From assembly GCA_024160085.1 (NCBI GenBank), contig JAMDYG010000002.1, positions 434,001 through 498,000 on the forward strand: a DNA stretch of 64,000 nt, written 5' to 3'. The notes under the pieces are model-generated. The model did not search any database and was not told where the DNA came from. It saw only the letters and a program-made list of their open reading frames with translations. A program made the position numbers and the translations under genes. Source of the stretch: Serratia symbiotica. Its GTDB lineage: Bacteria > Pseudomonadota > Gammaproteobacteria > Enterobacterales > Enterobacteriaceae. How positions within the stretch are numbered: the stretch's first letter is position 1; each line of letters opens with the position of its first letter. This document shows positions 1-13,000 of the stretch, one piece after another.

Positions 1-269
1 CATATCGATCACTGGCTTCAGATCGTGCAGAAAGGTTTTGAGCTTGGCATTATGCGGGGCAATATTCACCACCACGTAAAATTTCTTGCCCAACGCATGG
101 GCTTCATTGATACCCTGCGCCAGGTTTTCATGGCTGAACTCGTTGTTGTGTACTCGTAGGCTGTAGCGCGGCTGGCTAGCATAAACCAAACCGCATCGGC
201 ACCATAGGCAAAGGCGTAACGCATATTTTTCAGCGTTCCGGCCAGGGGAAGAAGTTCTGGTGTGAACAT
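1..269 (-). pseudogene. trhP: tRNA hydroxylation protein TrhP (YegQ), 5' part, frameshifted, cut by window edge
   Basis: Peptidase U32 family protein that takes part in 5-hydroxyuridine formation at the tRNA wobble position. The start at 269 gives MFTPELLPLAGTLKNMRY..GADAV, which matches the family N-terminus. After about 27 codons the frame is lost. The expected continuation (YASQPRYSLRVHNNEF, then KKFYVVVNIAPHNAK) is found in another frame from about position 190 down to the window edge. One small indel therefore breaks the gene; a sequencing error cannot be excluded. In E. coli yegQ lies beside yegP, whose tail is found at 1944-2091, so the two elements between them were inserted later. 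The C-terminal part is outside the window. Confidence 0.8.
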
Positions 270-434
270 AGTGTGTCTCGGTTTGATTTCAGCTCAGTAT
301 ACGTCTGTCTTCGAACCGCAATTTGATGGGCTGCCATGTGAAAGCCAGTAGCTAAAGGTGCCCCAAATGGTGCAGTAAAAGCGGGGAATTATAGCGGTAG
401 GGCGGCAATAAATCAGTAGTTAAGCATCTTTAAC

Positions 435-635
435 TATACCCTAAATAATTCGAATTGCAGGAAAGTGGCAACAGAGTGACAAATCGGTCGAGAACCGATT
501 TGAACAGTGCTAGCGCTGGGCCGCAGGCTAAACCTTAGAGATGAGGTTGATCGATCTTTAGGCGCTGACACTAGTCAGTGACTGGAGTTAGTGAGGAAAG
601 CTAATGCACAGGTACCTTGAAGTATTACAGATATA
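435..635. repeat. ERIC-like intergenic repeat, enlarged
   Basis: The left part (TATACCCTAAATAATTCG then AATTGCAGGAAAGTGGCAAC) and the right part (GTGACTGGAGTTAGTGAG, then ACCTTGAAGTATTACAG) resemble the two ends of the ERIC-type palindromic repeat common between enterobacterial genes. The usual unit is about 127 bp; this one is about 200 bp because extra sequence lies in the middle, including a small hairpin with arms AAATCGGT (481-488) and ACCGATTT (494-501). The identification is from memory of the consensus. The remainder of 270-697 holds no gene. It ends with a hairpin around GCGATGG/CCATCGC (about 659-680). Confidence 0.55.
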
Positions 636-697
636 GCGGCTGATTATAAGAGAAGTGTGCGATGGTTACTAAGCCATCGCGCATCAGAAAAGGCCTT

Positions 698-1930
698 GAG
701 TCTGTCCCTAATTCTGTGTAACTGCCACCGTATTAATCGGCATACTCCATTTTTTTGATGCATCCTTGATCGCCAGATAAATAACCTTTCGCACTGAGTC
801 GTCTGTCGGGAAATACTTTGCGCTTTTTGATGGCTGCACGGATCACGCTGTTCAGCGAATCGATAGCCTTGGTTGTGTAGATGTCTTTGCGTATTTCGGC
901 TGGATAGCCGAAGAATGTGTTGAGATTTTCCCAGTGCGCACGCCAGCTTTTACTGCTCTGCGGGTATTTATCGTCCCAGACGCCTGCGAACTTATCCAAC
1001 TTCATTAGCGCTACTTTTTCTGTCGGAGCCAGGTACACCGTTTTCAACCCGCTGGTGACGGCTTTGTAGTCCTTCCACGATACATATTTCAGACTATTGC
1101 GCACCCTATAGATGATGTAAAGCTGAATGTGTGTCTGCGGATACACGCTGCTTATCGCATCATGGAATCCTTAGGGTGTCCTGAAGTCCCCGGTTTTTGA
1201 GCTCTGTCAGCACACTGAGCCAGAAATGCGCACTTTCGTTTTCAGCCAACCACATGCCCAACCGTTCTTTCTGGCCCTTCAGTATTAATGCCCAGAGCGA
1301 GGAACACCGCATTGTTAATCGCAGAGTCGCCTTGACGAACTTTCATCACGATACAATCAAGATAAACAATGGGATACAGTGCGTCCAGAGGGAGAACTCT
1401 GCCATTCTATGACCTACTCTTTAACCGCATCGGTGACTTCAGATATCAGCACGGATGAAACATCTGCGTCGTACATTTCTTTGAACGTAGCGACGATTTC
1501 GCGATGCCTTTGGCGTACAGGGATAAAATCTGGCTGTCTATCTACGTGATACGCGTCTAATTTTTCTTTATCAGTTGCAGTTCGAAGGTGTTTTCACGGT
1601 CACGTAGCGTTGGCGTATTCAGTTCGACTTCACCATCATCTCATCACACAGCAGTGTTTTAGATGAATAGCCGTTGCGGGTATTTGAACCCAATTTTGGG
1701 GCATTTTTCACGTACCCGAGGTTGCTTTGTCGGTTCAGCATTGAGTGTTGTTTCGACGGTTAACTTCGTCATCATATGGGAAAACGCATTGAGATCTGCT
1801 TCGGTTTTAAGGCCTTTAGCCAGTTCAGCCGTAAGGGTCGTGAGTTTTTTTCGTCCATAATTTACCTGCCTCCGTTACTGGAGTGAACATATCAAAAATA
1901 GGCAATGACACAATTTTAATTACATTCTTA
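698..1930 (-). mobile_element. IS256-family insertion sequence with dead transposase (copy 1)
   Basis: Mutator-type (IS256 family) element, transposase on the minus strand. The start lies near 1860 (MDEK) and the reading frame is broken many times. The best surviving piece, 733-1146, contains YPQTHIQL, RVRNSLKYVSWKDYKAV and the conserved TTKAIDSLNSVIR block. It is clearly the same element as the one at 50215-51460 on the other strand. The outer ends are imperfect inverted repeats around TGTCCCTAATTCTGTGTAA. A 14-bp direct repeat with one mismatch (TCAGAAAAGGCCTT at 684-697, TCAGAAAAAGCCTT at 1931-1944) flanks it. That is longer than the 8-9 bp usual for the family, so the exact ends are uncertain. 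Confidence 0.85.
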
Positions 1931-1943
1931 TCAGAAAAAGCCT

Positions 1944-2091
1944 TTATATAGAATCGTGTATAGGCTCTCTCAAATCACACACATCGCTTGTTGAACCATT
2001 TTTAATCACCGATTGGCGGCTGTTTCTGGCTACGCTTTCAGAGTTGTACATTTCGCTGACGCCGATAACCTGATGGTTTTTAGCTTTCAGC
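1944..2091 (-). pseudogene. yegP: YegP (DUF1508) C-terminal remnant cut by an IS
   Basis: Reading the minus strand from the IS903-like end at 2091 gives LKAKNHQVIGVSEMYNSES, then VIKNGSTSDVCDLRE. This matches the second DUF1508 repeat of YegP (LKAANHQIIGSSQMY, then VKNNGT..VKDL). The N-terminal half is missing and the sequence beyond 2091 belongs to the insertion sequence. YegP is a small protein of unknown function that sits next to yegQ in E. coli, which fits trhP at 1-269. The open frame here runs back into the IS end (IYSTKP), so any product would be a short chimera. Confidence 0.7.
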
Positions 2092-4793
<2,702 letters not shown>

Positions 4794-5143
4794 ACAGTGT
4801 TTATGCCAATCCAGAACTAGCGATTAGTGATGAGCCGTTGCCGAACTGCAACTGAACCCGCACTTCTGATTTCATGCAATATAGGCGTTTTACTATTAAG
4901 CTCTGGCAATTCCTGCACCGCGATGATTTTCTGCTGTAGTGGGAAATGGGGATCAGAACTACTGTTTAGGAATGCAACCCTAGAGTCAAGAAGAGGGCAT
5001 GACCAAACTTGCTGTAGAGTGCAAATGTTTCGGCCAGCGCACAGGCACCTACCCAGGCTAGATGCTGCACAGCGCGTTATTTTCGAGTACCATCTGCGCC
5101 GTGCAGTAAATCAGTCACCTACCGAAAGACAGGAAAGTACACC

Positions 5144-6211
5144 ATGCCAGTGTTACATAACCGAATTTCTAATGAGGAATTAAAGGCGCGCATACTTGCT
5201 GAAACCGAGCCGCGTACCACAGTTTCTTTTTATCAATACTTTACTATCGACAATCCTAAAGCGTTTCGTGACAACCTTTATATCCAGTTCGACAAGCTAA
5301 AGGTGTTAGGCCGCATTTACGTGGCAAAAGAGGGCATCAACGCGCAAATTAGCGTGCCACAAAACAATTTTGCTGCTTTCAAAGATGTGTTGTTTGCCTC
5401 ACACCCGGCACTGGATCAGGTGCGTCTAAATATCGCGTTGGAAGACGACGGCAAATCTTTTTGGGTGTTGCGCCTGAAAGTGCGTGAGCGCATTGTAGCT
5501 GACGGCATTGATGACGATAGTTTTAACCCGGCAAATGTTGGTGAATATCTGCCAGCCGATCGCGTTAACCAAATGATCAATGATCCAGATACGCTGTTTG
5601 TCGATATGCGAAATCACTATGAGTATGAAGTGGGTCACTTTGAAAATGCCATTAAGGTGCCTTCAGACACATTCCGTGAGCAACTGCCGATAGCGGTTGA
5701 GATGTTACAGGGTAGCAAAGACAAGAACATTGTCATGTACTGTACTGGCGGCATTCGCTGTGAAAAAGCCAGCGCCTACATGCGGCATAACGGGTTTGAA
5801 AACGTTTACCATGTAGAAGGCGGGATTATTGAATATGCGCGCAAGGCGAAAGAGAAAGGGCTACCGTTGAAGTTTGTCGGCAAAAACTTTGTGTTCGATG
5901 AGAGAATGAGCGAACAGATCACTAATGATGTGATCGCCCATTGCCACCAATGTGGCATACCATGCGATACCCATACCAACTGTAAAAACGAGGGTTGCCA
6001 CCTGTTGTTTATTCAGTGTCCGAGTTGCACCGCCAAGTTTGAAGGCTGTTGCAGCGAGATCTGCCGCGAAGAGCTGGAGCTACCGCGTGAAGAGCAACGC
6101 GAACATCGCGCTAAGCGTGGGAGTGGCATAAAGATCTTTAATAAGGCGAAAGGTCTACTGCGTACCACGATGCACCTTCCAGCACAAGAAAAAGCCGGGT
6201 CGACCAAATAA
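5144..6211 (+). CDS. trhO: tRNA uridine(34) hydroxylase TrhO (YceA), rhodanese family
   Basis: 355 residues, complete. It catalyses oxygen-dependent 5-hydroxyuridine formation at position 34 of tRNAs. The N-terminal domain (about residues 1-120) is followed by a rhodanese domain (about 145-240) with the active-site loop CTGGIRCE and Cys200. A cysteine-rich C-terminal segment follows ([14 protein letters not shown], then [12 protein letters not shown]), and then a basic tail. Length and start ([18 protein letters not shown]) agree with the family. It is the only intact gene in a 10-kb stretch of remnants. The oxygen-independent partner TrhP, at 1-269, appears broken, so TrhO may be the only remaining route to this modification. 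Confidence 0.93.
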   Translation: MPVLHNRISNEELKARILAETEPRTTVSFYQYFTIDNPKAFRDNLYIQFDKLKVLGRIYVAKEGINAQISVPQNNFAAFKDVLFASHPALDQVRLNIALEDDGKSFWVLRLKVRERIVADGIDDDSFNPANVGEYLPADRVNQMINDPDTLFVDMRNHYEYEVGHFENAIKVPSDTFREQLPIAVEMLQGSKDKNIVMYCTGGIRCEKASAYMRHNGFENVYHVEGGIIEYARKAKEKGLPLKFVGKNFVFDERMSEQITNDVIAHCHQCGIPCDTHTNCKNEGCHLLFIQCPSCTAKFEGCCSEICREELELPREEQREHRAKRGSGIKIFNKAKGLLRTTMHLPAQEKAGSTK

Positions 6212-6257
6212 TGAAGAGCGCGGCGATTGCCGTATTTTTTATGACTTCTCGCGCACA

Positions 6258-6450
6258 CCCTTCAACGGAAATAATTAATTCCACGTTCTGCGCAGTTGGG
6301 ACCAGATCGGTGATGATGCCGAATTCTTTATTCTTTCAGCTTGATCTTGCCGATGGCTTCAAAGCCAGCACAGTAACCGTCCCAAGGATCATTCCTTTGA
6401 CCAATCAGCTTGGTATCCAGCCCATGCAGCAACGAAAGCACGATCACGTC
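6258..6450 (-). pseudogene. yceI: YceI-family protein, C-terminal remnant
   Basis: The minus strand gives [19 protein letters not shown] and, after a frameshift, ITDLVPTAQNVELIISVEG. These match the end of the YceI lipocalin-like periplasmic isoprenoid-binding family (DPWGGYRAGFE, VEL.LSVEG). The signal peptide and most of the barrel are gone. It is joined directly to the yceJ remnant, so a single deletion removed the end of yceJ and the start of yceI. Confidence 0.65.
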
Positions 6451-6854
6451 CCATGCCAGGTAAAGGGTATCGGTAATACTAGTTTGCTCGGCCATGCTGC
6501 TGATGGTAGTGGGAACCTAAAACTATCCGAACACGCTGATTGGCTAGCCACCCGCGGGTAGAAAAGATAGCCGTTGATCAGAATGCTAAACGGCATTACA
6601 TACAGCGTTAGTTGAATCAGGCTGCTACTGATACGCGTAAAGCGTCTGTGACGAGTTAGCAGTATGCCAATACCTTTATGGTTCTTCTGTGCCTGATGAT
6701 ACCAAGCATAGTAATAACCCTGCGTTATTCTCCACAGACCAAAAGCGAACATAATGTACGCAATCAGTGCCACTAGCACGTAGATCAACACTGAAATTGA
6801 CCGCAATTTTCGGAGATGTTTTTCCAAAGCATCGTTCTTATTTACCTTGCTCAT
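6451..6854 (-). pseudogene. yceJ: Cytochrome b561 homologue YceJ, truncated
   Basis: From ATG 6854 the frame gives SVLIYVLVALIAYIMFAFG, then TQGYYYAWYHQAQKNHKGIG and VMPFSILINGYLF. These correspond to the first membrane helices and the HK(S/G)IG segment of the b561 family. The central part is deleted and the frame continues into yceI-derived sequence. The family has four helices and about 185 residues; two haem-ligand histidines cannot be located. In E. coli yceJ and yceI form one operon in this order. Confidence 0.65.
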
Positions 6855-6974
6855 TATTTGTTATATTTGCACAATCATCAAACGTCAGATAGCAGGAAAT
6901 CGAGAATAAATTTAACTATGGTGACTACTTTAGAGTATGAGTCAGTGGTTTTGCTTAATAGCACTGGAGTGAGT

Positions 6975-7088
6975 TAACTTAGAGCCTATCCCAGTGAGCG
7001 TAGATTGTTGTAGCCAATTTACACACTGACTGCGCGCAATAACGGCAACGTACATGGGGTAGGGGAGGATGGTGAGCATTGCCCCCTA
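6975..7088 (-). repeat. Dispersed intergenic repeat, copy 1
   Basis: The reverse complement of this stretch runs from GGCAATGCTCACCATCC to TACGCTCACTGGGATAGG and CTCTAAG. It matches 15328-15475 along much of its length and 36635-36735 at the left end (GCAGTGCTCACCAT). All three copies lie between genes. The unit appears to be about 140 bp and non-coding. Confidence 0.6.
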
Positions 7089-7464
7089 GGCAAGAACATA
7101 CAAACCCTGGGCTAATATAAATCCAGCTAGCGCTTTATTGGTCAGTTTAATCAGGCAAGTTACTGTCCGTTCTGAACGCAGCAAACCGGCATCCGGCTCC
7201 AATACCCCACAGGGTTGGAACAGTGCTTCTCCGGTTTTTTGGATCAAAGCATTCCGTAAATCTTGAGCATGCAATACCCATGGCACGTACTTCTCACCTT
7301 CACCGTAGGCATGCCGGATGATATGGGTATTGCCGTAATGACTGCCTTGATGGTGTGGGGGCATGGTGCTATCTAATTAGCACTTTCAGGCCAGCTTGCG
7401 ATGCATAGTAGCCTATCACTGCACCTACTGAATCACTGCCTATTATAATTAAGTCATATTCCAC
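7086..7464 (-). pseudogene. solA: N-methyl-L-tryptophan oxidase SolA, 5' fragment
   Basis: A GTG at 7464 starts [19 protein letters not shown], the FAD-binding Rossmann segment (GxGxxG slightly altered). After a stop and a frameshift comes MPPHHQGSHYGNTHIIRHA, then YGEGEKYVPWVL and DAGLLRSERTV. This is the order seen in SolA, with an internal deletion. The remaining two thirds of the roughly 370-residue enzyme are absent. The position between yceJ and bssS is the same as in E. coli. Confidence 0.75.
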
Positions 7465-7599
7465 GTACCTATTTTCCCTGTTTAGATGTCGCTTGGCGGA
7501 TTATGATAAAAGGTCAGCTACGACAATGCATCTGTCGTGCGGCACTCAGGCAAAAAAGCGCCGAGATAGTTACGGCGTTCCGGGTTTTGGCTCAGTGAA

Positions 7600-7853
7600 T
7601 CAATGTTTGCTTATATTGTGAGCTTGATACTCTGTAGACTGAATCTTGGCGATATCGGCTTATAATATGTTGATTAATTGACTAGCGATATCTGTAGTGA
7701 GCCAAAGCTTTCTATCTACTTGAGCTTCTTCGGGCGTTTGGTCTAGTGAAGACAGGTAATGAAGGCGTATCATCATGGCATCGTAAATATCGACAATACT
7801 GATATCACAACCAACAAGCGGGTGTATCTGAATTACTTAATCATTTCTGTCAA
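7600..7853 (-). pseudogene. bssS: Biofilm regulator BssS
   Basis: The minus strand carries VIQIHPLVGCDISIVDIYD, then AMMIRLHYLSSLDQTPEEA, then KLWLTTDIASQLINIL and ADIAKIQS. This is the whole of BssS (about 84 residues), followed by a stop at 7600-7602. The expected start codon reads ATT, an in-frame TAA replaces the residue after DRND, and a second TAA follows INIL. The gene is therefore dead but still fully readable. In E. coli BssS influences biofilm formation and lies between solA and dinI, as here. The stretch 7854-8141 holds no recognised feature. Confidence 0.8.
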
Positions 7854-8141
7854 TAAAGACCCCTTATGTAAGTAGCAACTACCCTGAGTGACTAACGAGG
7901 GATAAATGCGGCTCATCATCATGAGAGAAACTACAGTATACGCATCTGCTTGCATTGTTGGCGCTTTTCACCACTTATTTTGCAAAATAAATATTTATTC
8001 ACCAATTTTATCGGTGAATTGAATGATTAATAATGGTTGGACACGAGTTGGGTGGCGGGATACCGAAAACAAAACAGCTGGAGAAGGAGAACTAGGCAAG
8101 CATAGGTAAAAACAGCATTGCAATATTTATTCTGTGCTGAA

Positions 8142-8366
8142 CTACTCGTCCGCGCTTTCCCACGTTTCTTGGAGTATTTCCTCGATCAGATCCCGATCGG
8201 TTTTCCTCCTCCGTAGCACTAAAAACCCGTTAGCACTGGCATAACGTACCTGAATTGCGGCGTCAGGAAATTGGCAGTTCACCCGCTTGCTCAGCTCGAT
8301 AGTCAAAGCCTCAATAGCTCCTGATGGCAGCGGCTTGGTTTTATTTATAGTGACTTCAACACGCAT
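8142..8366 (-). CDS. dinI: DNA-damage-inducible protein DinI, slightly short
   Basis: 74 residues: MRVEVTINKTKPLPSGAIEA, with EILQETWESADE at the end. DinI binds RecA filaments and tunes the SOS response. The E. coli protein has 81 residues and ends with a few more after the ADD motif; here a stop follows SADE. The segment VLRRRKTDRDLI lies where the family has a less basic sequence and may be altered. A LexA-like box lies just upstream at 8388-8403. It is probably functional; the loss of the last residues is the main doubt. Confidence 0.8.
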   Translation of the reverse strand: MRVEVTINKTKPLPSGAIEALTIELSKRVNCQFPDAAIQVRYASANGFLVLRRRKTDRDLIEEILQETWESADE

Positions 8367-8387
8367 ATTTGCTCCTAAAGTATTTTA

Positions 8388-8403
8388 CTGTTTATTTATA
8401 TAG
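8388..8403 (-). promoter_or_regulatory. LexA (SOS) box of dinI
   Basis: On the minus strand the site reads CTATATAAATAAACAG. The consensus is CTGT-N8-ACAG, so it has one mismatch in the left half. It lies about 20 bp before the dinI start, and its AT-rich core is like the known E. coli dinI box. Confidence 0.65.
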
Positions 8404-8441
8404 TTTTCCTCTGTGGGAGCAAAATAATAACGCTAAAAAGA

Positions 8442-9489
8442 TTAGCCATTTAGCGACCAGTTCAGGGGTTCGCCAGCAAGGAAAGGTATGACAGATTCGT
8501 TGCCCTGAGATATCTCTGCTGGTTGAGTTGTCGGCACGCGTTGCAGCTCGATAAAACCTTCATTGACCGATAGGCCAGAAGCGCGGCCCGCTCAGTGAGC
8601 AGAACACTTCAAGGTGTTGCAACGCGTCTAGTTGCTCAAAGACAGTGTCGTAGGCCGATATCGCGTTCGGGGCGTTGAACATGCCTGCGCAACCGCAGTC
8701 GGATTCTTTGCGGTGTTTGGTGTGCGGTGCTGAGTCAGTACCGAGAAAAAACGATCTGAACCGCTGGTGGCCGCTTTACACAGCGCTACCTGATGAATAT
8801 TGCGTTTGAGGATCGTCAGACAAAACAGATGCGGACGAATGCTTCCAACCAACATATGGTTGCGATTTAACATCAGATGTTGCGGTGTGATAGTGGCACC
8901 AAGGAATTGATTGCCTTCCTGCACATATTGAACCGCTTCTTTGGTGGTGATGTGCTCGAGGACGATTTTTAGTTCGGGGAACTGTAGGCGGATTGGCTCC
9001 ATCACTTGTTCAATAAAGCGCGCCTCGCGGTCAAAGATATCGACAGCGACATCGGTAACTTCTCCGTGGATCATCAGCGGCATGCCGCTATTTTGCATTT
9101 TCTCAAACAGTGAATAAATGCCTTTTACATCGTTCACGCCGTGGCTGGAGTTGGTGGTGGAGTTTGCTGGATACAGTTTAGCGGCGGTAAACACACCTTG
9201 TTCAAATCCGTTAACGAGTTCGTTAGCAGAGAGAGAGTTAGTTAGGTAGCAGGTCATCAGCGGGGCAAAGATGTCGCCCTGCGGCACGGCGGCCAGAATG
9301 CGCTGACCGTAGGCGCGAGCTGCGCCCACAGTGGTGATTGGCGGAGCCAGGTTCGGCATCACTACCGTCCGGCTAAACACCTGACTAACTAGTATAGGGC
9401 ACTACCGTTTTCAGCATCTTGCCGTCACGCAGATGGATATGCCAGTTATCAGGGCGGCGAATTTTCAGGGCTTGGGGCTGTACAGTCAT
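8442..9489 (-). pseudogene. pyrC: Dihydroorotase PyrC, frameshifted
   Basis: PyrC closes carbamoyl-aspartate to dihydroorotate in pyrimidine synthesis. From ATG 9489 the sequence gives [20 protein letters not shown], containing the metal-binding HxH. A frameshift near 9390 brings stops, and the frame resumes at [17 protein letters not shown]. It continues through the lysine segment [22 protein letters not shown] and EHITTKEAV up to [16 protein letters not shown] second frameshift near 8740 loses the (L)GTDSAPH catalytic aspartate, and the original tail ends at 8442. The neighbours dinI and bssS confirm the locus. With two independent lesions the enzyme is not made, and the strain should need an external pyrimidine source unless another dihydroorotase exists. 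Confidence 0.85.
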
Positions 9490-9976
9490 GCTGCTGGCTC
9501 CGGCGGTCAGAAAACTTTTATGTATAAGCGAATAATGGGGTTATCCACGCCAGGGTGTAAGGATAAGCGGAAAATGCCCTTGATGCATCTATTTGTTGCA
9601 GCCAAATTAAAATCAATTGGCTATTGGCCACCTAGTCGTAGGGATTTTAATGATCCTGGTGATTTAAGCGCCCAGATCCCCTAGTCTTTATCCTCTGGAT
9701 AGGAGGAAAGAAATGGAAGTACGCGTTATTGCTAGGCGACAAGAGAAACCTGAGTTTGCGTTTGTCGTCAGCGATGCAAGATATGAGCTTATTTAACCAA
9801 GCCGCAAAAAGTTGAGTAACCTACAGAATGATCCGCTCCATGATTTGTAAAAGCCTGATATCTTCAAGCGTTGGGCTAGCAGTGAAGCCCTGGATAAACC
9901 TTGTGTAGCCAGGCATTTCCAACTGTTTATCAGCCAGGTTGATGGCAAGTTGGATATGTTGGGTATTAAGCGAGTG
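9490..9976. other. Stretch without a recognised gene
   Basis: A plus-strand fragment begins at ATG 9713 after a good ribosome-binding site (AGGAGGAAAGAA) and reads MEVRVIARRQEKPEFAFVVS, then stops at 9795. Another frame further on reads FKRWASSEALDKPCVARHFQ, then LFISQVDGKLDMLGIKRVKK and NPVQYRA up to about 10016. They look like two pieces of one decayed gene, family not recognised. In E. coli many genes, including the flg cluster, lie between pyrC and rne, so a large deletion took place here. Confidence 0.45.
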
Positions 9977-10020
9977 AAAAAAGATAGCCTAAACCCGGTG
10001 CAATACCGCGCTTAGGCTAT
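9977..10020 (-). terminator. Terminator of rne
   Basis: Arms TAGCCTAA (9985-9992) and TTAGGCTA (10012-10019), with extra pairing inside the loop. On the minus strand the hairpin is followed by a T-run (TATCTTTTTT). It lies about 75 bp after the rne stop codon. Confidence 0.65.
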
Positions 10021-10092
10021 ATCAGACTGCCAAACAAAGTGTCCAATAGAGCGGATCTCTTTAAATGGCTGTTTTTATTAAACGGGCTAACT

Positions 10093-13000
10093 TTAGTCGT
10101 TAATCGTCTGCGGTTTAGCGGCCGGTGACATAGCCTGGTTCACTGCCGCATGTCCACCAGCAGTACCTTTGCCTGTGAAACTGAGTGAAGGTCGCTGCCA
10201 GTCGCTGTGCTTGCGTTCCTCTGGCAGATAAGCTAACGCAGGAGCTTTGGTCATCGGTGCACTAGCAATATGCTGACACAGTGTATTTGACACGACTTTC
10301 ACCGGAGGCTTTTGTTGCAGCGCTGAAGCCGGTTCGGCAGTGACCGGAACCGCAGCTTTCTGCATTGGCGTTTCCATCTCTGCTGGGGCTTTTTCGCTGG
10401 CTATTATTGGCTCAGATGTCTGCACTTCTGCAAACCCTGCTACCGCGGGGGCTGCCTCAGTTGCAATTACGGCAACGGTAGTTGATTGCACTATGGATGC
10501 GGCTGCAACCCCATAGGTGGGTTTTTCAACATTGATGGTTTGCGGTTCAACGGCATCATCGCTCACAGATACTTTGACCTCTGCTGACGTTAGCACATTG
10601 TCTTGCGTGGTCTGGTGGGCATTGGCATTAACTTCAGTTTCTTTCGTCTGCGCTGCCTGAGCAACCGGGTAGCCTACACAAACTTTGCCTGACGCTAGCT
10701 CCGGTGAAGCGAAAGCCCCGGCCAATGGCATGGGAGATTGCAGCGGGTAACGTTCATCACGGTAACGTCGGCGACGTTGACCGCTGACGCGCAAGTGGCG
10801 CGGTGAGCGTCGTGAGCGGCGCGGCATGCCGTCTTCGTTATTACTACGGTTATCGCCCTGGGCATCATCTTCCATCTGAGCAGCTATGGTTTTCGGCAGT
10901 AGTTTAACGCTGTTTTCTACGCTTTCCTGCCGAGCCTCTTTAATTTTGGCAACTGGTGCTTTTGGTGCTAGCAGTTCTTCCGCCGCGCGATCCAATTCTT
11001 CCTCAGAGGACAGTAGGCGGACGTTCTGTGTCAAGGGACGGCGTTGACGACGCTGCATGTTTTGCGTCTGCCGTTTGTCTTCCGGTGCCTCACCGTTATC
11101 AACAGCAGTGCTTTCCTGCGCTTTTACTTCCTGCTGAACCTGATGCTTCTCTTCCTCGCGGCGCCGCTGACGTTCTATACGTCGTTCACGACGTTGTTGT
11201 TGCTCATCATGTTGGCCCTTGGCAGCTTCATCAGATACAGGCTCTTCGACAACCGGTATGTTTTGCGGCTGATTGCGGCGGTTGCGGCGCGGTTCTTCGC
11301 CAGACTCGTGCAGTTCACGATTTTCGCGTTTGTCACGGCCTCCTTCAGCGCGCTCTTTGCGACCAGAACCCTGCCGGCTGCGACGCTGTGGGCGACGGTT
11401 TTCAACGTTGTTTTCTGCCTGCGGCGCTTCAGCTAGTTTAGTTTCGATAGCTACGGGATGCTCTTCAGAGGCGAGTAACGCCTTCAAGCCACCGAACAGG
11501 CGGTTTAACAGACCCGGCTTGGCAACAGCAATGGCGGCTGCCGATTGGGTAATCACGGGTTCCTCGGTAGGCAATGGGTTGTCAGCAGCCAATGAGAAGG
11601 TCGCTAGCGCTGGCTGTTCCGGGCGTTTGCGCTCAGCCGATGCATCTTCAAGCAGTTGCATCATTTCTTCTTCATGCAGTTTCGGTAGCAGGTAGCTGAG
11701 AGTAGGGGTTTCTTCCCCCTTGCGTACGCGCAATACCGAGTAATGTGGTGTCTGCATTTGATCATTTGGCACGATAATAGCTTTCGCGCCAGCCTGGCAT
11801 TTTTCGATCGCGCTGACCGAATCACGCTTTTCGTTCAGCAGGTAAGAGGCAACCTGAACGGGTACGATAGCGTGAACTTCTTTGGTATTTTCCTTCAGTG
11901 CCTCTTCTTCAATCAAACGCAGGATAGACAGCGCCAGCGATTCGTTATCACGGACAGTACCGGTACCGTTACAGCGCGGGCAGACGTGATGGCTGGATTC
12001 GCCTAGCGACGGGCTAAGACGCTGACGCGACATCTCAAGCAGCCCGAAGCGGGAAATGCGGCTAATCTGGATGCGTGCGCGGTCTTGGCGCACTGCGTCA
12101 CGCAGGCGGTTTTCAACTTCACGTTGGTGGCGCACTGGGGTCATATCAATAAAGTCGATGACGATCAGTCCACCGAGGTCGCGCAGACGCAACTGGCGGG
12201 CAATTTCGTCTGCCGCTTCCAAATTGGTATTAAACGCGGTTTCTTCGATGTCGCCGCCACGGGTAGCACGTGCAGAGTTGATGTCGATAGCAGTCAGCGC
12301 TTCAGTGCTGTCGATAACGATCGAACCACCGGAAGGTAGGCGCACTTCACGTTGGAAAGCTGATTCAATTTGTGATTCGATCTGGTAGTGACTAAACAGA
12401 GGAATTTCACTGCTATACAATTTGATTTTGCTGCTGAAATCCGGGCGACCCAGCGCTGAAATGTGCTCTTTGGCCAGATCGAGAATTTTCGGGTTGTCTA
12501 TCAATATTTCGCCGATGTCCGGGCGCAGGTAATCGCGGAATGCGCGCACGATCACGTTGCTTTCCTGATGGATCAAAAACGGCGCAGAGCGGCCTTCGGC
12601 AGCTTTCTTGATGGCTTCCCAATGCTTCAAACGGAAGGAGAGATCCCATTGCAGCGCATCAGCGGATTTACCAACACCGGCAGTGCGAATGATCAAACCC
12701 ATACCATACGGCAGTTGCAAGGAGGAAAGCGCCTCTTTCAGTTCGGTACGGTCATCACCCTCAATACGGCGGGAAATACCACCTGCGCGCGGGTTGTTCG
12801 GCATTAGCACCAAGTAACTGCCTGCTAAGCTAATGAAGGTAGTTAAGGCTGCACCTTTGTTGCCGCGCTCTTCTTTGTCTATCTGAACGATGACTTCTTG
12901 GCCTTCGCGCAACGCATCTTTGATGTTTGGACGACCATGGGAAGAATAGTTACTGGGGAAGTATTCGCGGGCAATTTCTTTAAGCGGAAGGAAACCATGA

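Noticed and set aside
4827-5183. 118-codon open frame before trhO
   Set aside because: No homology in any part and it overlaps the trhO start in another frame; probably chance.
10956-11695. Several long open frames opposite the rne C-terminal half
   Set aside because: They are antisense shadows of the GC-rich, arginine-rich coding sequence of RNase E; no homology and no ribosome-binding sites.
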